From: Candidatus Peregrinibacteria bacterium CG10_big_fil_rev_8_21_14_0_10_36_19
Lineage (GTDB): Bacteria; Patescibacteriota; Gracilibacteria; UBA1369; LOWO2-01-FULL-3
DNA: 33,205 nt
NCBI GenBank assembly: GCA_002772535.1
Contig: PFDP01000005.1
Span: 349 to 33,553, forward strand
Reading direction: 5' to 3'
A model generated the notes under the pieces. It did not search any database, had not been told where the DNA came from, and saw nothing but the letters and a program-made list of their open reading frames with translations. Positions 15,935-23,506 of this stretch are shown here, piece by piece; position 1 is the stretch's first letter, and every line of letters begins with the position of its first letter. A program made the translations under genes and the position numbers.

Positions 15935-17707
15935 CTAAGCTTCTTCTTTTTCTTTATTTTCTTCAATAATTATTTTTTCAATAATCTCTAATATTTCTTG
16001 AAAATTCTTGAAATCTTCTTTTGTTCCATTTGAACAAATCCAATCACAAATGGATTGTTTGTTGCTATCAATTTTAAAATTTTGTTTGTTTCCAGCTTTC
16101 ATCAAATAGCTAAAATGATCTGGGAAGTTTTTATAAACCTTATCAATCAAATCTTTTTCAAACAAATTCTCAATCCCTTTTTGAAGAGGGTTCTCGTTAT
16201 GCTTTGGCATCTTTCTGATATAAAGAATGTTTTTATATTCTTGATCTTGAATAGATTCTTCCGGGTCGTTTAATAGAATTACCTTTTGTTTTAGGAGATT
16301 AAGATTTGTGCTGAGTAATTTTTGAGCATTCCCTAGTGCCTTATTATTTGAATTGTTTGTTCCAAAATTAGTTTCCTCGCCAATAATTTCAATATCGAAA
16401 TTATCGTAAGCTTTACTGTGTAAATCGTATGCTTTTTTTAGGTATTTTACATCTGTTGGACCTTCTACATAAATTATTGGTTTGTTATTACTGATGATTT
16501 TGGCTTTTACATCATCTTCAAATTTTTGTGTTTTTTTCAAAACATTGTAAGCATTTTCAAATTCTGAAAACCTTTCTGTTGTTATTATTTCTCCATTTGG
16601 CATATCTCTAATTTCAAAATTTTCTTCTCCAAAAATTTTCTTCATACCTAACAAAAACAAAGGGGAATGTGTCGTGATAATGAATTGGATCTTTGGAAAA
16701 TCTTTTATCAATTCTGGCAAAACAGTACTTTGCAAATTTGTATGTAAGTGAACATCTATTTCATCAATTACTACAATTCCTTCAATTTGCTCTCTAGTTT
16801 TTGGAGGAGTATCCCCATGTCGAATGATATTTACAAAAAGGTTGAGCAAAAGAGATTCTCCCAATGAAAGATTGTCGATACTCGGCAATAATTGCCTTTT
16901 TATACTTTGGTCGCTATTAACTTCTACAATACTAACTCGATATCCGCCTCTTGGGCCAATTCCGAATATTATATCATTTCTTTGTTTGATTTTTTTGAGA
17001 ATATTGTTGATTAATTGCCAAGTGATTTGATCAACGACATTTGATGGATTGCTTACAAAATCTAAAACCAAATCCATCAAATAGGACTTATTATCTTTTG
17101 TAGCACTTACGATTTCTATATCTTTCTTCAGTTCCCCAGAGAATCTTCTTTTATCCTCAAACCTTTGCTTGTCTGTAAAGGGTTTGTTTTTCCAAAAAGG
17201 CTCTTCATACCTATATGCTGGTTGATAAAAGTGGACTCCGCGTAACCATTCTTCTTGAAAATTTTCCTTATGTGTACCATTAATATTTGTTGATAGTTTT
17301 TGGAAATCTTTTTGTGAGTTTGGTGATAATGAAAAATCTTCAATCAAATCAGTAAAATCTTCTTTTTTTACTTCTCCAACTTTATCGAAGTACTCAATTT
17401 TATTACCTTCATTATCAACAAAGCTCAAAATTGAGAAGCCATTATCTTTTCCACTTTGTACATTTATGCTGCCTGAAATTTTATAAAAGCTTCTTTTTAA
17501 TCCACTTTGAATACCGATGTCATCAAATAAATTACTAGCTAACTCGTAGAAGCTATCAATTATTTGAGATTGCAATATTGTTTTGCCTGAGCCGTTTTCA
17601 CCAACAAAAATTATAGGTTTTGGTTCCCCATTTTCTTTGAAGGGCAAGGAAACACAGAGTGAATCTATTGGCCCGATATTTTTAAATGCAATTTTTTTAA
17701 GATACAT
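15935..17707 (-). CDS. OLD-like AAA/ABC ATPase with a TOPRIM domain (candidate defence nuclease)
   Basis: The protein has 590 residues. The N-terminal half is an SMC/ABC-type ATPase: Walker A GENGSGKT (36-43), signature LSLGES (280-285), Walker B IVVIDEID (Glu316 region) and the switch His347 in ITTHSPLFL. A TOPRIM-like domain follows: IIYVEGPTDVKYL with Glu415 and Asp419, and an acidic ILLNDPEE (Asp481, Glu483) where OLD nucleases carry DxD. The order ATPase then TOPRIM is that of class-OLD proteins such as P2 Old and GajA. The usual helicase partner (UvrD-like GajB) is absent; a HEPN protein lies 65 bp upstream instead. It probably senses something with the ATPase and cuts DNA or RNA; the trigger is unknown. 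The C-terminal tail is very rich in Glu and Lys. Confidence 0.75.
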   Translation of the reverse strand: MYLKKIAFKNIGPIDSLCVSLPFKENGEPKPIIFVGENGSGKTILQSQIIDSFYELASNLFDDIGIQSGLKRSFYKISGSINVQSGKDNGFSILSFVDNEGNKIEYFDKVGEVKKEDFTDLIEDFSLSPNSQKDFQKLSTNINGTHKENFQEEWLRGVHFYQPAYRYEEPFWKNKPFTDKQRFEDKRRFSGELKKDIEIVSATKDNKSYLMDLVLDFVSNPSNVVDQITWQLINNILKKIKQRNDIIFGIGPRGGYRVSIVEVNSDQSIKRQLLPSIDNLSLGESLLLNLFVNIIRHGDTPPKTREQIEGIVVIDEIDVHLHTNLQSTVLPELIKDFPKIQFIITTHSPLFLLGMKKIFGEENFEIRDMPNGEIITTERFSEFENAYNVLKKTQKFEDDVKAKIISNNKPIIYVEGPTDVKYLKKAYDLHSKAYDNFDIEIIGEETNFGTNNSNNKALGNAQKLLSTNLNLLKQKVILLNDPEESIQDQEYKNILYIRKMPKHNENPLQKGIENLFEKDLIDKVYKNFPDHFSYLMKAGNKQNFKIDSNKQSICDWICSNGTKEDFKNFQEILEIIEKIIIEENKEKEEA

Positions 17708-17772
17708 ATTTCTTAATTTTTAAAGCGTTTCCGAAGCGTAGCGGAGGAATTACATTAAATATTTAAAAAGAT

Positions 17773-18579
17773 TTAGAAAATAGTTTTTACAATTTTTTCT
17801 ACTCCTTCAACCAGTTCTTCAACATCATCTTTTGTTGGCTCTTTCTTTTTTTTATGATCGCATAAATTACGCAAATCTCCTAAATGTTGTATTTTGCGCC
17901 ACGTAGGTGTTTCAAACACACCAGCATCCTTTAACTTATCGTTGTAATCACTAATTGAAGGATTCTTTTTAGCAACTTTCACTGCATGATTATCGCAAAC
18001 CTGTGAAAGATGTTTTTCTAAAACAACGCCAGCAACAGCCCCAGCACCTCGAGAAAAACCTTTTTTGTTTAATTCTTTGGCAGCTTCCAATTCTGAATCA
18101 AATATATCAGCTTGGACAAGTTGTTGGATATCAAAAAGAGAACTTTCAAACCTTTTTTCTATTGACTTGATAATATTGAGTTGTTGCTCAAATTGTGCTG
18201 TTGCTGCTTCTGGCCCTACTTTTCTATCGCCATAACCATTAGTGACAACGAGATTTTGAAGATAGTCCTCAATGACGTAATTCCCATATTCTATAGATTT
18301 TCTACTCTTTGGTTTTTCATACAGTTTTACAAAGTCAGGGATTCTGTCCGGTAATAGTTGTTTTAGTAAGATAAGAGCTTCGGAGTACCAGCTTTGATAA
18401 GAGTTTCTAAAAGTTGGGATTTTTTTGACGAAGTCTGCATATTTTTCTTTTAAACGAGGTTTCAATTGTTTTTCAAATTCTTCAGGATATGACTCGTATT
18501 GCATTGCTGTATGAAGATCTTGTCCGGTGGATATCATTTTTTCTAAATCCTCTTTATATTTTTGTAAATTTGTAATCAT
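17773..18579 (-). CDS. HEPN-type protein, candidate RNase or partner of the OLD-like ATPase
   Basis: The protein has 268 helical residues and no signal peptide. Near the C-terminus it reads GDLRNLCDHKKKKEP: RNLCDH (237-242) is the R-x4-6-H motif of HEPN ribonucleases, set in a helix after AGAVAGVVLEKHLSQVCD, a pattern seen in DUF4145-like and abortive-infection HEPN proteins. The N-terminal 150 residues are not recognised; they may bind the ATPase or the trigger. It is the first gene of the minus-strand island and is followed by the OLD-like gene. Pairs of a HEPN RNase with an ATPase are a common toxin-sensor layout in phage defence. The active-site call rests on one motif. Confidence 0.55.
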   Translation of the reverse strand: MITNLQKYKEDLEKMISTGQDLHTAMQYESYPEEFEKQLKPRLKEKYADFVKKIPTFRNSYQSWYSEALILLKQLLPDRIPDFVKLYEKPKSRKSIEYGNYVIEDYLQNLVVTNGYGDRKVGPEAATAQFEQQLNIIKSIEKRFESSLFDIQQLVQADIFDSELEAAKELNKKGFSRGAGAVAGVVLEKHLSQVCDNHAVKVAKKNPSISDYNDKLKDAGVFETPTWRKIQHLGDLRNLCDHKKKKEPTKDDVEELVEGVEKIVKTIF

Positions 18580-18627
18580 AGAAAAGAATATTTAAAGACA
18601 TTTCACTTAACTAGTATTTATTCGAAC

Positions 18628-18656
18628 ATACTACTTTCCTACCTCCTTTTCAACAA
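18628..18656 (-). promoter_or_regulatory. Possible promoter of the HEPN-OLD operon
   Basis: On the minus strand TTGTTG (18651-18656) and TAGTAT (18628-18633) are 17 bp apart. A GGAGG lies in the spacer, and a 3-codon frame (ATG TTC GAA TAA) follows 12 nt later, so the start region may hold a mini leader. Boxes are weak. Confidence 0.3.
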
Positions 18657-18709
18657 TCTCTATCTGTATTTATTGTACTGGCTTCAATAGGGAAACACTG
18701 AAAAAGCTG

Positions 18710-18742
18710 GAAAAATCTTCCTCCTGGCCGTCGGGATTTTTC
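18710..18742 (-). terminator. Inverted repeat downstream of tRNA-Arg
   Basis: GAAAAATC (18710-18717) and GATTTTTC (18735-18742) are perfect 8-bp inverted repeats, with a CC/GG pair inside. On the minus strand it follows the tRNA and ends in T-rich sequence (GATTTTTCCAGCTTTTTC), so it may end that transcript. Confidence 0.4.
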
Positions 18743-18815
18743 GGCGCTTTTTCTCCTGCGGCTCCGGCTTGCTCGCGAAGCTCGAAAAGCCTGCGCCTCC
18801 GGATCGTGTTTCTCG
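18719..18815. repeat. GC-rich segment with a 13-bp near-perfect direct repeat
   Basis: This stretch is strikingly GC-rich against AT-rich surroundings. CCTGCGGCTCCGG (18755-18767) and CCTGCGCCTCCGG (18790-18802) differ at one base, and the DNA between them (GCTTGCTCGCGAAGCTCG) is itself self-complementary in part. It directly adjoins the tRNA 3' end. It may be an intergenic repeat family or the scar of an integration event. Confidence 0.45.
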
Positions 18816-18824
18816 CTACTACTA

Positions 18825-18901
18825 TGGTGCGCTCGACAGGATTCGAACCTGTGACCCTTGGCTCCGCAAGCCAATGCTCTATCCAGCTGAGCTACGAACG
18901 C
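18825..18901 (-). tRNA. tRNA-Arg, anticodon GCG, CCA encoded
   Basis: All four arms fold. The 7-bp acceptor stem is GCGTTCG with CGAGCGC (one G-U pair), discriminator A and an encoded CCA. The D arm is GCTC...GAGC. The anticodon stem TTGGC/GCCAA has the loop TTGCGGA, so positions 34-36 are GCG, reading CGC (and CGU by wobble). The T arm is ACAGG TTCGAAT CCTGT. Bacteria normally use an ACG tRNA here, with A34 converted to inosine by TadA, so G34 is notable. The tRNA is 55 bp from the inositol-phosphatase gene and has its own promoter. Confidence 0.95.
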
Positions 18902-18924
18902 ACGTTTGTGCTTAATGCGGGGAA

Positions 18925-18953
18925 ATAGTAATGAAAAGAGTTGAGAAAGGCAA
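18925..18953 (-). promoter_or_regulatory. Promoter of tRNA-Arg
   Basis: On the minus strand TTGCCT (18948-18953) and TACTAT (18925-18930) are 17 bp apart, placing the start about 17 nt before the tRNA 5' end at 18901. Confidence 0.5.
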
Positions 18954-18955
18954 GT

Positions 18956-19762
18956 TTAGATGTTGAGCGTGTCTATCATTTCTTGATGGGTGTGTTTGTT
19001 TGAGGCAAGAATTTCTTTGCTGAAAAGGTCTAGTTCTGCTCCATTGAGGTCTGTGAGGTGGCCGCCGGCTTCTTGGACAATTAGGGCTCCGGCTGCTATG
19101 TCCCATGGCTGTAGTCCGAGTTCCCAGAAGGCGTCGAAACGGCCGGCGGCCAGATAGCAAAGGTCTAGAGCTGCGGAACCGAAGCGGCGAATGCCTTGTG
19201 CGCGGCTAACTATTTTTTCAAAATAAGGCAGAGCCTCTTCTTTGTTTTCATAGGGGAATCCTGTGGCTACTACGGAATCTTGTAATGTTTTTGTTGTGGA
19301 TACTTGGATTTTTTTGCCGTTTAGGAAGGCTCCTTGGTCTTTTGCAGCATAAAAAGTTTCGTTAAGGCGAGGGGCGTGTACTACGCCAGCAATTAGTTCG
19401 CCACCTTTGTATTCAAAATTTTTTGAACTTTCTGAGTAGGTTGTGGCAAATACAGCTATAGAAATGCTGTAATTTGGGATGCCGTGTGCATAATTAGTTG
19501 TTCCGTCTATTGGGTCTATTATCCAAATGAAGTCTTTTTTTGCTATTTCTTTGAGGTCGTTTTCGCTTTCTTCCGCTAATATGCCATGGTCTGGGAAGGC
19601 TTTTTTTATGGCCGATTTTATGAGTTTTTCTGAAGCTTTGTCGGCATTTGTAACAAGGTCGCGAGGGCCTTTTTTGCTTATTTTAAAGCCTTTTTCCGCT
19701 TCTTTGATAGTTAGTTCTCCAGCTTCTTTGGCTATTTTGATAGCAAATTCCATTAAATTCAT
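18956..19762 (-). CDS. suhB: Inositol monophosphatase family protein (SuhB-like)
   Basis: This Mg-dependent sugar-phosphate phosphatase has 268 residues. Metal-site motifs are complete: ILAEESEND (Glu near 64-65), WIIDPIDGTTNYAHG (the DPIDGT motif) and ELGLQPWDIAAGALIVQEAGG (the WD motif). Family members hydrolyse inositol-1-P, and some act on PAP/PAPS or fructose-1,6-bisphosphate; SuhB also assists rRNA antitermination in E. coli. The substrate here is not determined. The ATG at 19762 is supported by a TGC-TAATAT extended -10 box ending exactly 6 nt before it. The gene is divergent from uvrB. Confidence 0.9.
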   Translation of the reverse strand: MNLMEFAIKIAKEAGELTIKEAEKGFKISKKGPRDLVTNADKASEKLIKSAIKKAFPDHGILAEESENDLKEIAKKDFIWIIDPIDGTTNYAHGIPNYSISIAVFATTYSESSKNFEYKGGELIAGVVHAPRLNETFYAAKDQGAFLNGKKIQVSTTKTLQDSVVATGFPYENKEEALPYFEKIVSRAQGIRRFGSAALDLCYLAAGRFDAFWELGLQPWDIAAGALIVQEAGGHLTDLNGAELDLFSKEILASNKHTHQEMIDTLNI

Positions 19763-19768
19763 ATTTTT

Positions 19769-19777
19769 ATATTAGCA
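19769..19777 (-). promoter_or_regulatory. Extended -10 promoter giving a leaderless suhB-like mRNA
   Basis: On the minus strand TGC directly precedes TAATAT (19769-19774), and six nt (AAAAAT) separate it from the ATG. Transcription should start at or within one base of the A of the ATG. Confidence 0.5.
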
Positions 19778-19785
19778 CATTGGCA

Positions 19786-19814
19786 TTGCAAAGCACGTTT
19801 ATTTTCGCTATGCT
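19786..19814 (+). promoter_or_regulatory. Promoter of uvrB
   Basis: TTGCAA (19786-19791) and TATGCT (19809-19814) are 17 bp apart, with a leader of about 17 nt. No LexA-like operator was recognised. Confidence 0.4.
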
Positions 19815-19837
19815 TTTTCGGCTTATTTAAACTAAAA

Positions 19838-21823
19838 ATGGTAGATAAAAAATTCGTTCTAAAAAGTGATATGAAGCCAATGGGGGACCAGCCCGCTGCT
19901 ATTAAACAGCTTACTACTGGCCTTCAAAAAGGTGAACAATTCCAAACTCTTTTGGGTGTCACTGGGTCTGGAAAAACTTACACTATGGCGAAAGTTGTAG
20001 AAGAAATGCAAAGACCTGCTTTAGTTTTAGCTCATAATAAAACTCTTGCTGCTCAACTTTGTAGTGAGTTTCAGGAATTTTTTCCAGATAATGCTGTGAG
20101 TTACTTTGTTTCTTACTATGATTATTATCAACCGGAAGCCTATAAACCCTCTACGGATACCTATATTGAAAAGGATGCGGCAATTAATGAAGAGATTGAT
20201 AAGTTTAGACATGCGGCTACTAAAAATCTTTTAACAAGAAGAGATGTTCTTATTGTGGCTTCTGTATCTTGTATTTATGGACTTGGATCTGTTGATGATT
20301 ATACGGAATTGGCTTTTGATGTGAAAGTTGGAGATATGGTTGTAAGGGATAATTTTTTGCGTCGTTTGAGTGACATTCAATATGTGCGTAGTTCAATGGA
20401 TTTTAAAAATAGTATGTTTCATGTGCTTGGAGATGTGGTTGAAGTTTTTCCACCGGATAGCGATACAGTAATTAGATTTGAATTTTTCGGTGATGAAATT
20501 GAGGCGATTAATGAAGTTGATAGTTTTACCGGCGAATTAATTCGTGAACTTGAGGCTGTGAAAATATTTCCAGCGAAACATAATGTTACAACAGAGGAGA
20601 AGATTGAAAGAGCTGTAGACGGTATTAGAGCGGATTTAGAGGAAAGGTACACCCAGCTTAAAAAAATGGGTAAGATGATAGAAGCTGAGCGTATAAAGAC
20701 GCGTACAGAGTATGATATAGAAATTTTGTTGGAGACTGGTTACTGTAATGGAATTGAAAATTATGTGCGCTATTTTGATAATAAAGAACCGGGGCAGAGA
20801 CCAACTACTTTGATGGATTATTTGCCTAGTGATTTTATGTTGTTTATAGATGAGTCCCATATTTCTGTTCCTCAAATTGGTGGAATGCATAATGGGAATT
20901 TGTCTCGTAAGCAAACTTTGATTGAGCATGGCTTTAGATTACCTTCGGCTTATGATAATCGTCCTTTGAGGTTTGATGAGTTTGAAGGATATATGAAAAA
21001 CACTGTTTTTGTTTCTGCTACACCTGGTAAGTACGAACTTGCTGTTACTCCAAAAAAGAATATTGCGGAACAGGTTGTGCGCCCAACTGGTCTTGTTGAT
21101 CCTGAAATTTCTGTGCGTCCAACGAAGGGTCAGATTGAAGATTTGTTGAAGGAAATTAAGATGCGTATTGATAAGGGAGATAGAATTTTAATAACTACAC
21201 TCACAAAAAGAAGTGCCGAGGATATGACAGACTTTTTAACAGACGCAGATCTTCGTGTGAAATATTTACATTCTGATATTGATACAATTGAGCGTATTGA
21301 GATTTTAAGAGATTTAAGACTTGGTAAATTTGATATTTTAGTTGGGATTAATCTTTTAAGAGAAGGGTTGGATCTTCCGGAGGTGAGTTTGGTTGCGATT
21401 ATGGATGCAGATAAACAAGGCTTCTTGAGAAGTACTAGTGCGTTGATTCAAACTGTTGGTCGTTGTGCCCGTAATGCGGAAGGTTTTGTGATTATGTATG
21501 CCGATAGAGTTACAGATGCGATGGCACAATGTATAGATGAAACTCAAAGACGCCGTACAAAACAAATTGAATACAACAAAGAACATGGAATTACTCCTGA
21601 AACAATTAAAAAGGCCGTTAAGGATATTGCTCAATTTGGTGGGAAGAAAAAGGATAAAGTTGGGTTTGGCTTTGATGTTAAAAAGGTTCCAAAAGATGAA
21701 CTTAAGCGTTTAATTACAGTGCTTGAAGGTAAAATGGATTTGGCTAGTCAGAATTTTGAATTCGAAAAAGCTGCTGAGTTAAGAGATGAAATTGATGCTT
21801 TAAGAGAAGAGTACGGTCTTTAA
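19838..21823 (+). CDS. uvrB: Excinuclease ABC subunit B
   Basis: This is the damage-verifying helicase of nucleotide excision repair, loaded by UvrA and joined by UvrC. It has 661 residues, full length. Visible parts are Walker A GVTGSGKTYTMAK (about 40-52), the damage-binding beta-hairpin YYDYYQPEAYKPSTDTYIEK with its tyrosines, DESH (about 338-341), SATPGKYE, motif VI QTVGRCARNAEG, and the C-terminal UVR domain (FEFEKAAELRDEIDALREE) that contacts UvrC. uvrA and uvrC are not in the window. The stop codon abuts the stop of the convergent DUF2207 gene with no base between. Confidence 0.98.
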   Translation: MVDKKFVLKSDMKPMGDQPAAIKQLTTGLQKGEQFQTLLGVTGSGKTYTMAKVVEEMQRPALVLAHNKTLAAQLCSEFQEFFPDNAVSYFVSYYDYYQPEAYKPSTDTYIEKDAAINEEIDKFRHAATKNLLTRRDVLIVASVSCIYGLGSVDDYTELAFDVKVGDMVVRDNFLRRLSDIQYVRSSMDFKNSMFHVLGDVVEVFPPDSDTVIRFEFFGDEIEAINEVDSFTGELIRELEAVKIFPAKHNVTTEEKIERAVDGIRADLEERYTQLKKMGKMIEAERIKTRTEYDIEILLETGYCNGIENYVRYFDNKEPGQRPTTLMDYLPSDFMLFIDESHISVPQIGGMHNGNLSRKQTLIEHGFRLPSAYDNRPLRFDEFEGYMKNTVFVSATPGKYELAVTPKKNIAEQVVRPTGLVDPEISVRPTKGQIEDLLKEIKMRIDKGDRILITTLTKRSAEDMTDFLTDADLRVKYLHSDIDTIERIEILRDLRLGKFDILVGINLLREGLDLPEVSLVAIMDADKQGFLRSTSALIQTVGRCARNAEGFVIMYADRVTDAMAQCIDETQRRRTKQIEYNKEHGITPETIKKAVKDIAQFGGKKKDKVGFGFDVKKVPKDELKRLITVLEGKMDLASQNFEFEKAAELRDEIDALREEYGL

Positions 21824-23506
21824 TTAACGACCGCCGCCGCCTCCACCACCACCTCCACCGCCGGAGAATCCGCCACCACCGAATCCACTGGATTTAGATG
21901 GTTCTTGAGTTGTTTGTGTGAAGTTGTTTGTGAAGCTGTTTAGGCTGTGTGAGAAATTCATGATTGAAAAGTGATTTGCATTTGAGGTGAACCAACTTGG
22001 TGGTGTTTTGATTATATCGGCAAATACTTTTGACCATTTTTCTGCTAAACCAAATGCAATTGCATAAGGCATAAGTTTTTCGAACATTATGTTGGCATCT
22101 TCTTGGAATTTGATGCGGTCTTTTTCTGCTGTTTTTATGTATTCGTATAATCCTTTAAGTTTAAAATATGTTTCTGCTCCTTTCATTGTTCTGCGTGGCA
22201 TATTTTTACCGAAGCCATAAATTGATAATGCTGTGAGGAGAAATGTTGCTATGTATATTGGACCAAGTGCTATTACTTGGAAAGTTATGATAAAAAAGAT
22301 TGATGCAATAAATGTGTAGACCTTTTTTATTGTCATGGGGTTGTGAGGAAAATAATTTTGGCTTATTAAATCGTTTATAACTTCTTTTTCTATTGCTGGC
22401 ATATGTTTGTGGAAGGTGGTTTTTAGGCTTTCAGTATTTACTTTTATACCTGCTTCATTGAGTGGAAAAATTCCTTCAAGTATTAATTTTTGGAATTTTT
22501 TTGTAGTTTCGTAGGGTTTTTTTAGCTCTAAAATATATTGAGTTGTTTTGATAAAAAGTACTTTTAATTCTACTTCATGAATTTGGATATAACCTTTGAT
22601 TGCAAATTCTATGATGGTTGCTGTGATGTCTTGAGGGTCGAGCGCTTCATCAAAAATGATGCCAGTTTCTGTAGGGGATATTCCCTCTGGTGCTGTGTAG
22701 TGGGGGATGATTGTGTTTTTTATAGCTTTTTCGTCGCGTCCTTTTGTAAACCATAGGAAAAACATTATTAGAGTTACAAAAAATGGGATTAAAAGTGGAA
22801 TATATTCTTGTAATTTTTTATTTCTTAGTTCGCTTGGGCTTGGTTTTTGTATTGTTCCTGCTGGCATGCCAACTGCTATGGTGAGATTTTCGTAACGATT
22901 AAATGGTTTAGTTGCTGTGAATTGTATTGTGTGTTCGTCGATAAATTTGTATTCGCAATTTTGGTCGGTACTTCCATAGAATCCTGTATTACAAGTTAGC
23001 TGAATTTGGTCTTGAGTGAGGCTTTCTGGAATATGTACTGTTGCTGAAACTTGATCTGCGGTAACAGGCCACTCAGTTCCGTTTACATTCCAATGGAGTT
23101 CGTCGTGGTCATCAAAAAACTTGTAACCATATTTTACAAGGTAGGTGATTAGGTAAGTGTTGATGTCGTTGCGATATTCAAGTTCTTGGTTTAGAGACTC
23201 TATATCGATGTTGCCACTGTAGTGTCTGATTGTGTTGTACCACTGGTTGCCATTTTCATCTACTGAGCTTATAAATTCTATTTCTGTGTCGTTGAGTGGT
23301 ATAACTCTGCCAATACCTCTGTGAGCTTCATTGGTGAAATCTGCGGTGATTTTTTCTGTTACTTGAAAAGTTCCGTTTGTGTTGATTGTGATATCAGAAT
23401 GAAATTCTTTGATTTGCCAGTACTCGTCTATAGTTGAAGCAAAAACAGCAGTGGTATTTAGTAATACCACTGCTGTGCTTAGAATTGTGATGAGTGATTT
23501 TCTCAT
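21824..23506 (-). CDS. DUF2207 membrane protein with glycine-rich tail
   Basis: The protein has 560 residues. A signal peptide (1-23, ending VFA) leads to a large exported DUF2207 domain (about 25-215; start DEYWQIKEFHSDITINTNGTF). Membrane segments follow at about 235-252 and as a pair at about 405-440, then a cytosolic-side domain and a tail with GFGGGGFSGGGGGG-type repeats ending in Arg. DUF2207 proteins with a low-complexity Gly/Ser tail commonly stand next to LemA, as here: the ATG overlaps the LemA stop by one base (TAATG). The function of the pair is unknown, though membrane stress and envelope roles have been proposed. The glycine tail may mediate assembly. Confidence 0.8.
   Translation of the reverse strand: MRKSLITILSTAVVLLNTTAVFASTIDEYWQIKEFHSDITINTNGTFQVTEKITADFTNEAHRGIGRVIPLNDTEIEFISSVDENGNQWYNTIRHYSGNIDIESLNQELEYRNDINTYLITYLVKYGYKFFDDHDELHWNVNGTEWPVTADQVSATVHIPESLTQDQIQLTCNTGFYGSTDQNCEYKFIDEHTIQFTATKPFNRYENLTIAVGMPAGTIQKPSPSELRNKKLQEYIPLLIPFFVTLIMFFLWFTKGRDEKAIKNTIIPHYTAPEGISPTETGIIFDEALDPQDITATIIEFAIKGYIQIHEVELKVLFIKTTQYILELKKPYETTKKFQKLILEGIFPLNEAGIKVNTESLKTTFHKHMPAIEKEVINDLISQNYFPHNPMTIKKVYTFIASIFFIITFQVIALGPIYIATFLLTALSIYGFGKNMPRRTMKGAETYFKLKGLYEYIKTAEKDRIKFQEDANIMFEKLMPYAIAFGLAEKWSKVFADIIKTPPSWFTSNANHFSIMNFSHSLNSFTNNFTQTTQEPSKSSGFGGGGFSGGGGGGGGGGGR

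Noticed and set aside
15718-15966. 82-codon minus-strand frame across the attC-like element
   Set aside because: It is explained by the hairpin DNA and the end of the OLD-like gene; low complexity start (poly-Lys) and no family match.
15935-17707. Gabija system
   Set aside because: The ATPase/TOPRIM protein resembles GajA in layout, but no UvrD-like GajB helicase is present on either side.
17729-17750. Short near-palindrome CCGAAGCGTAGCGG between the HEPN and OLD-like genes
   Set aside because: Too short and without a T run; not supported as a terminator or operator.
8371-18579. CRISPR-Cas locus suggested by the Cas4-like domain
   Set aside because: No repeat-spacer array and no cas1, cas2 or effector genes were seen.
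18650-18874. 74-codon minus-strand frame overlapping tRNA-Arg
   Set aside because: Its start (RFESCRAHH) is tRNA sequence read as protein, a common artefact, and the Arg-rich rest comes from the GC-rich patch.
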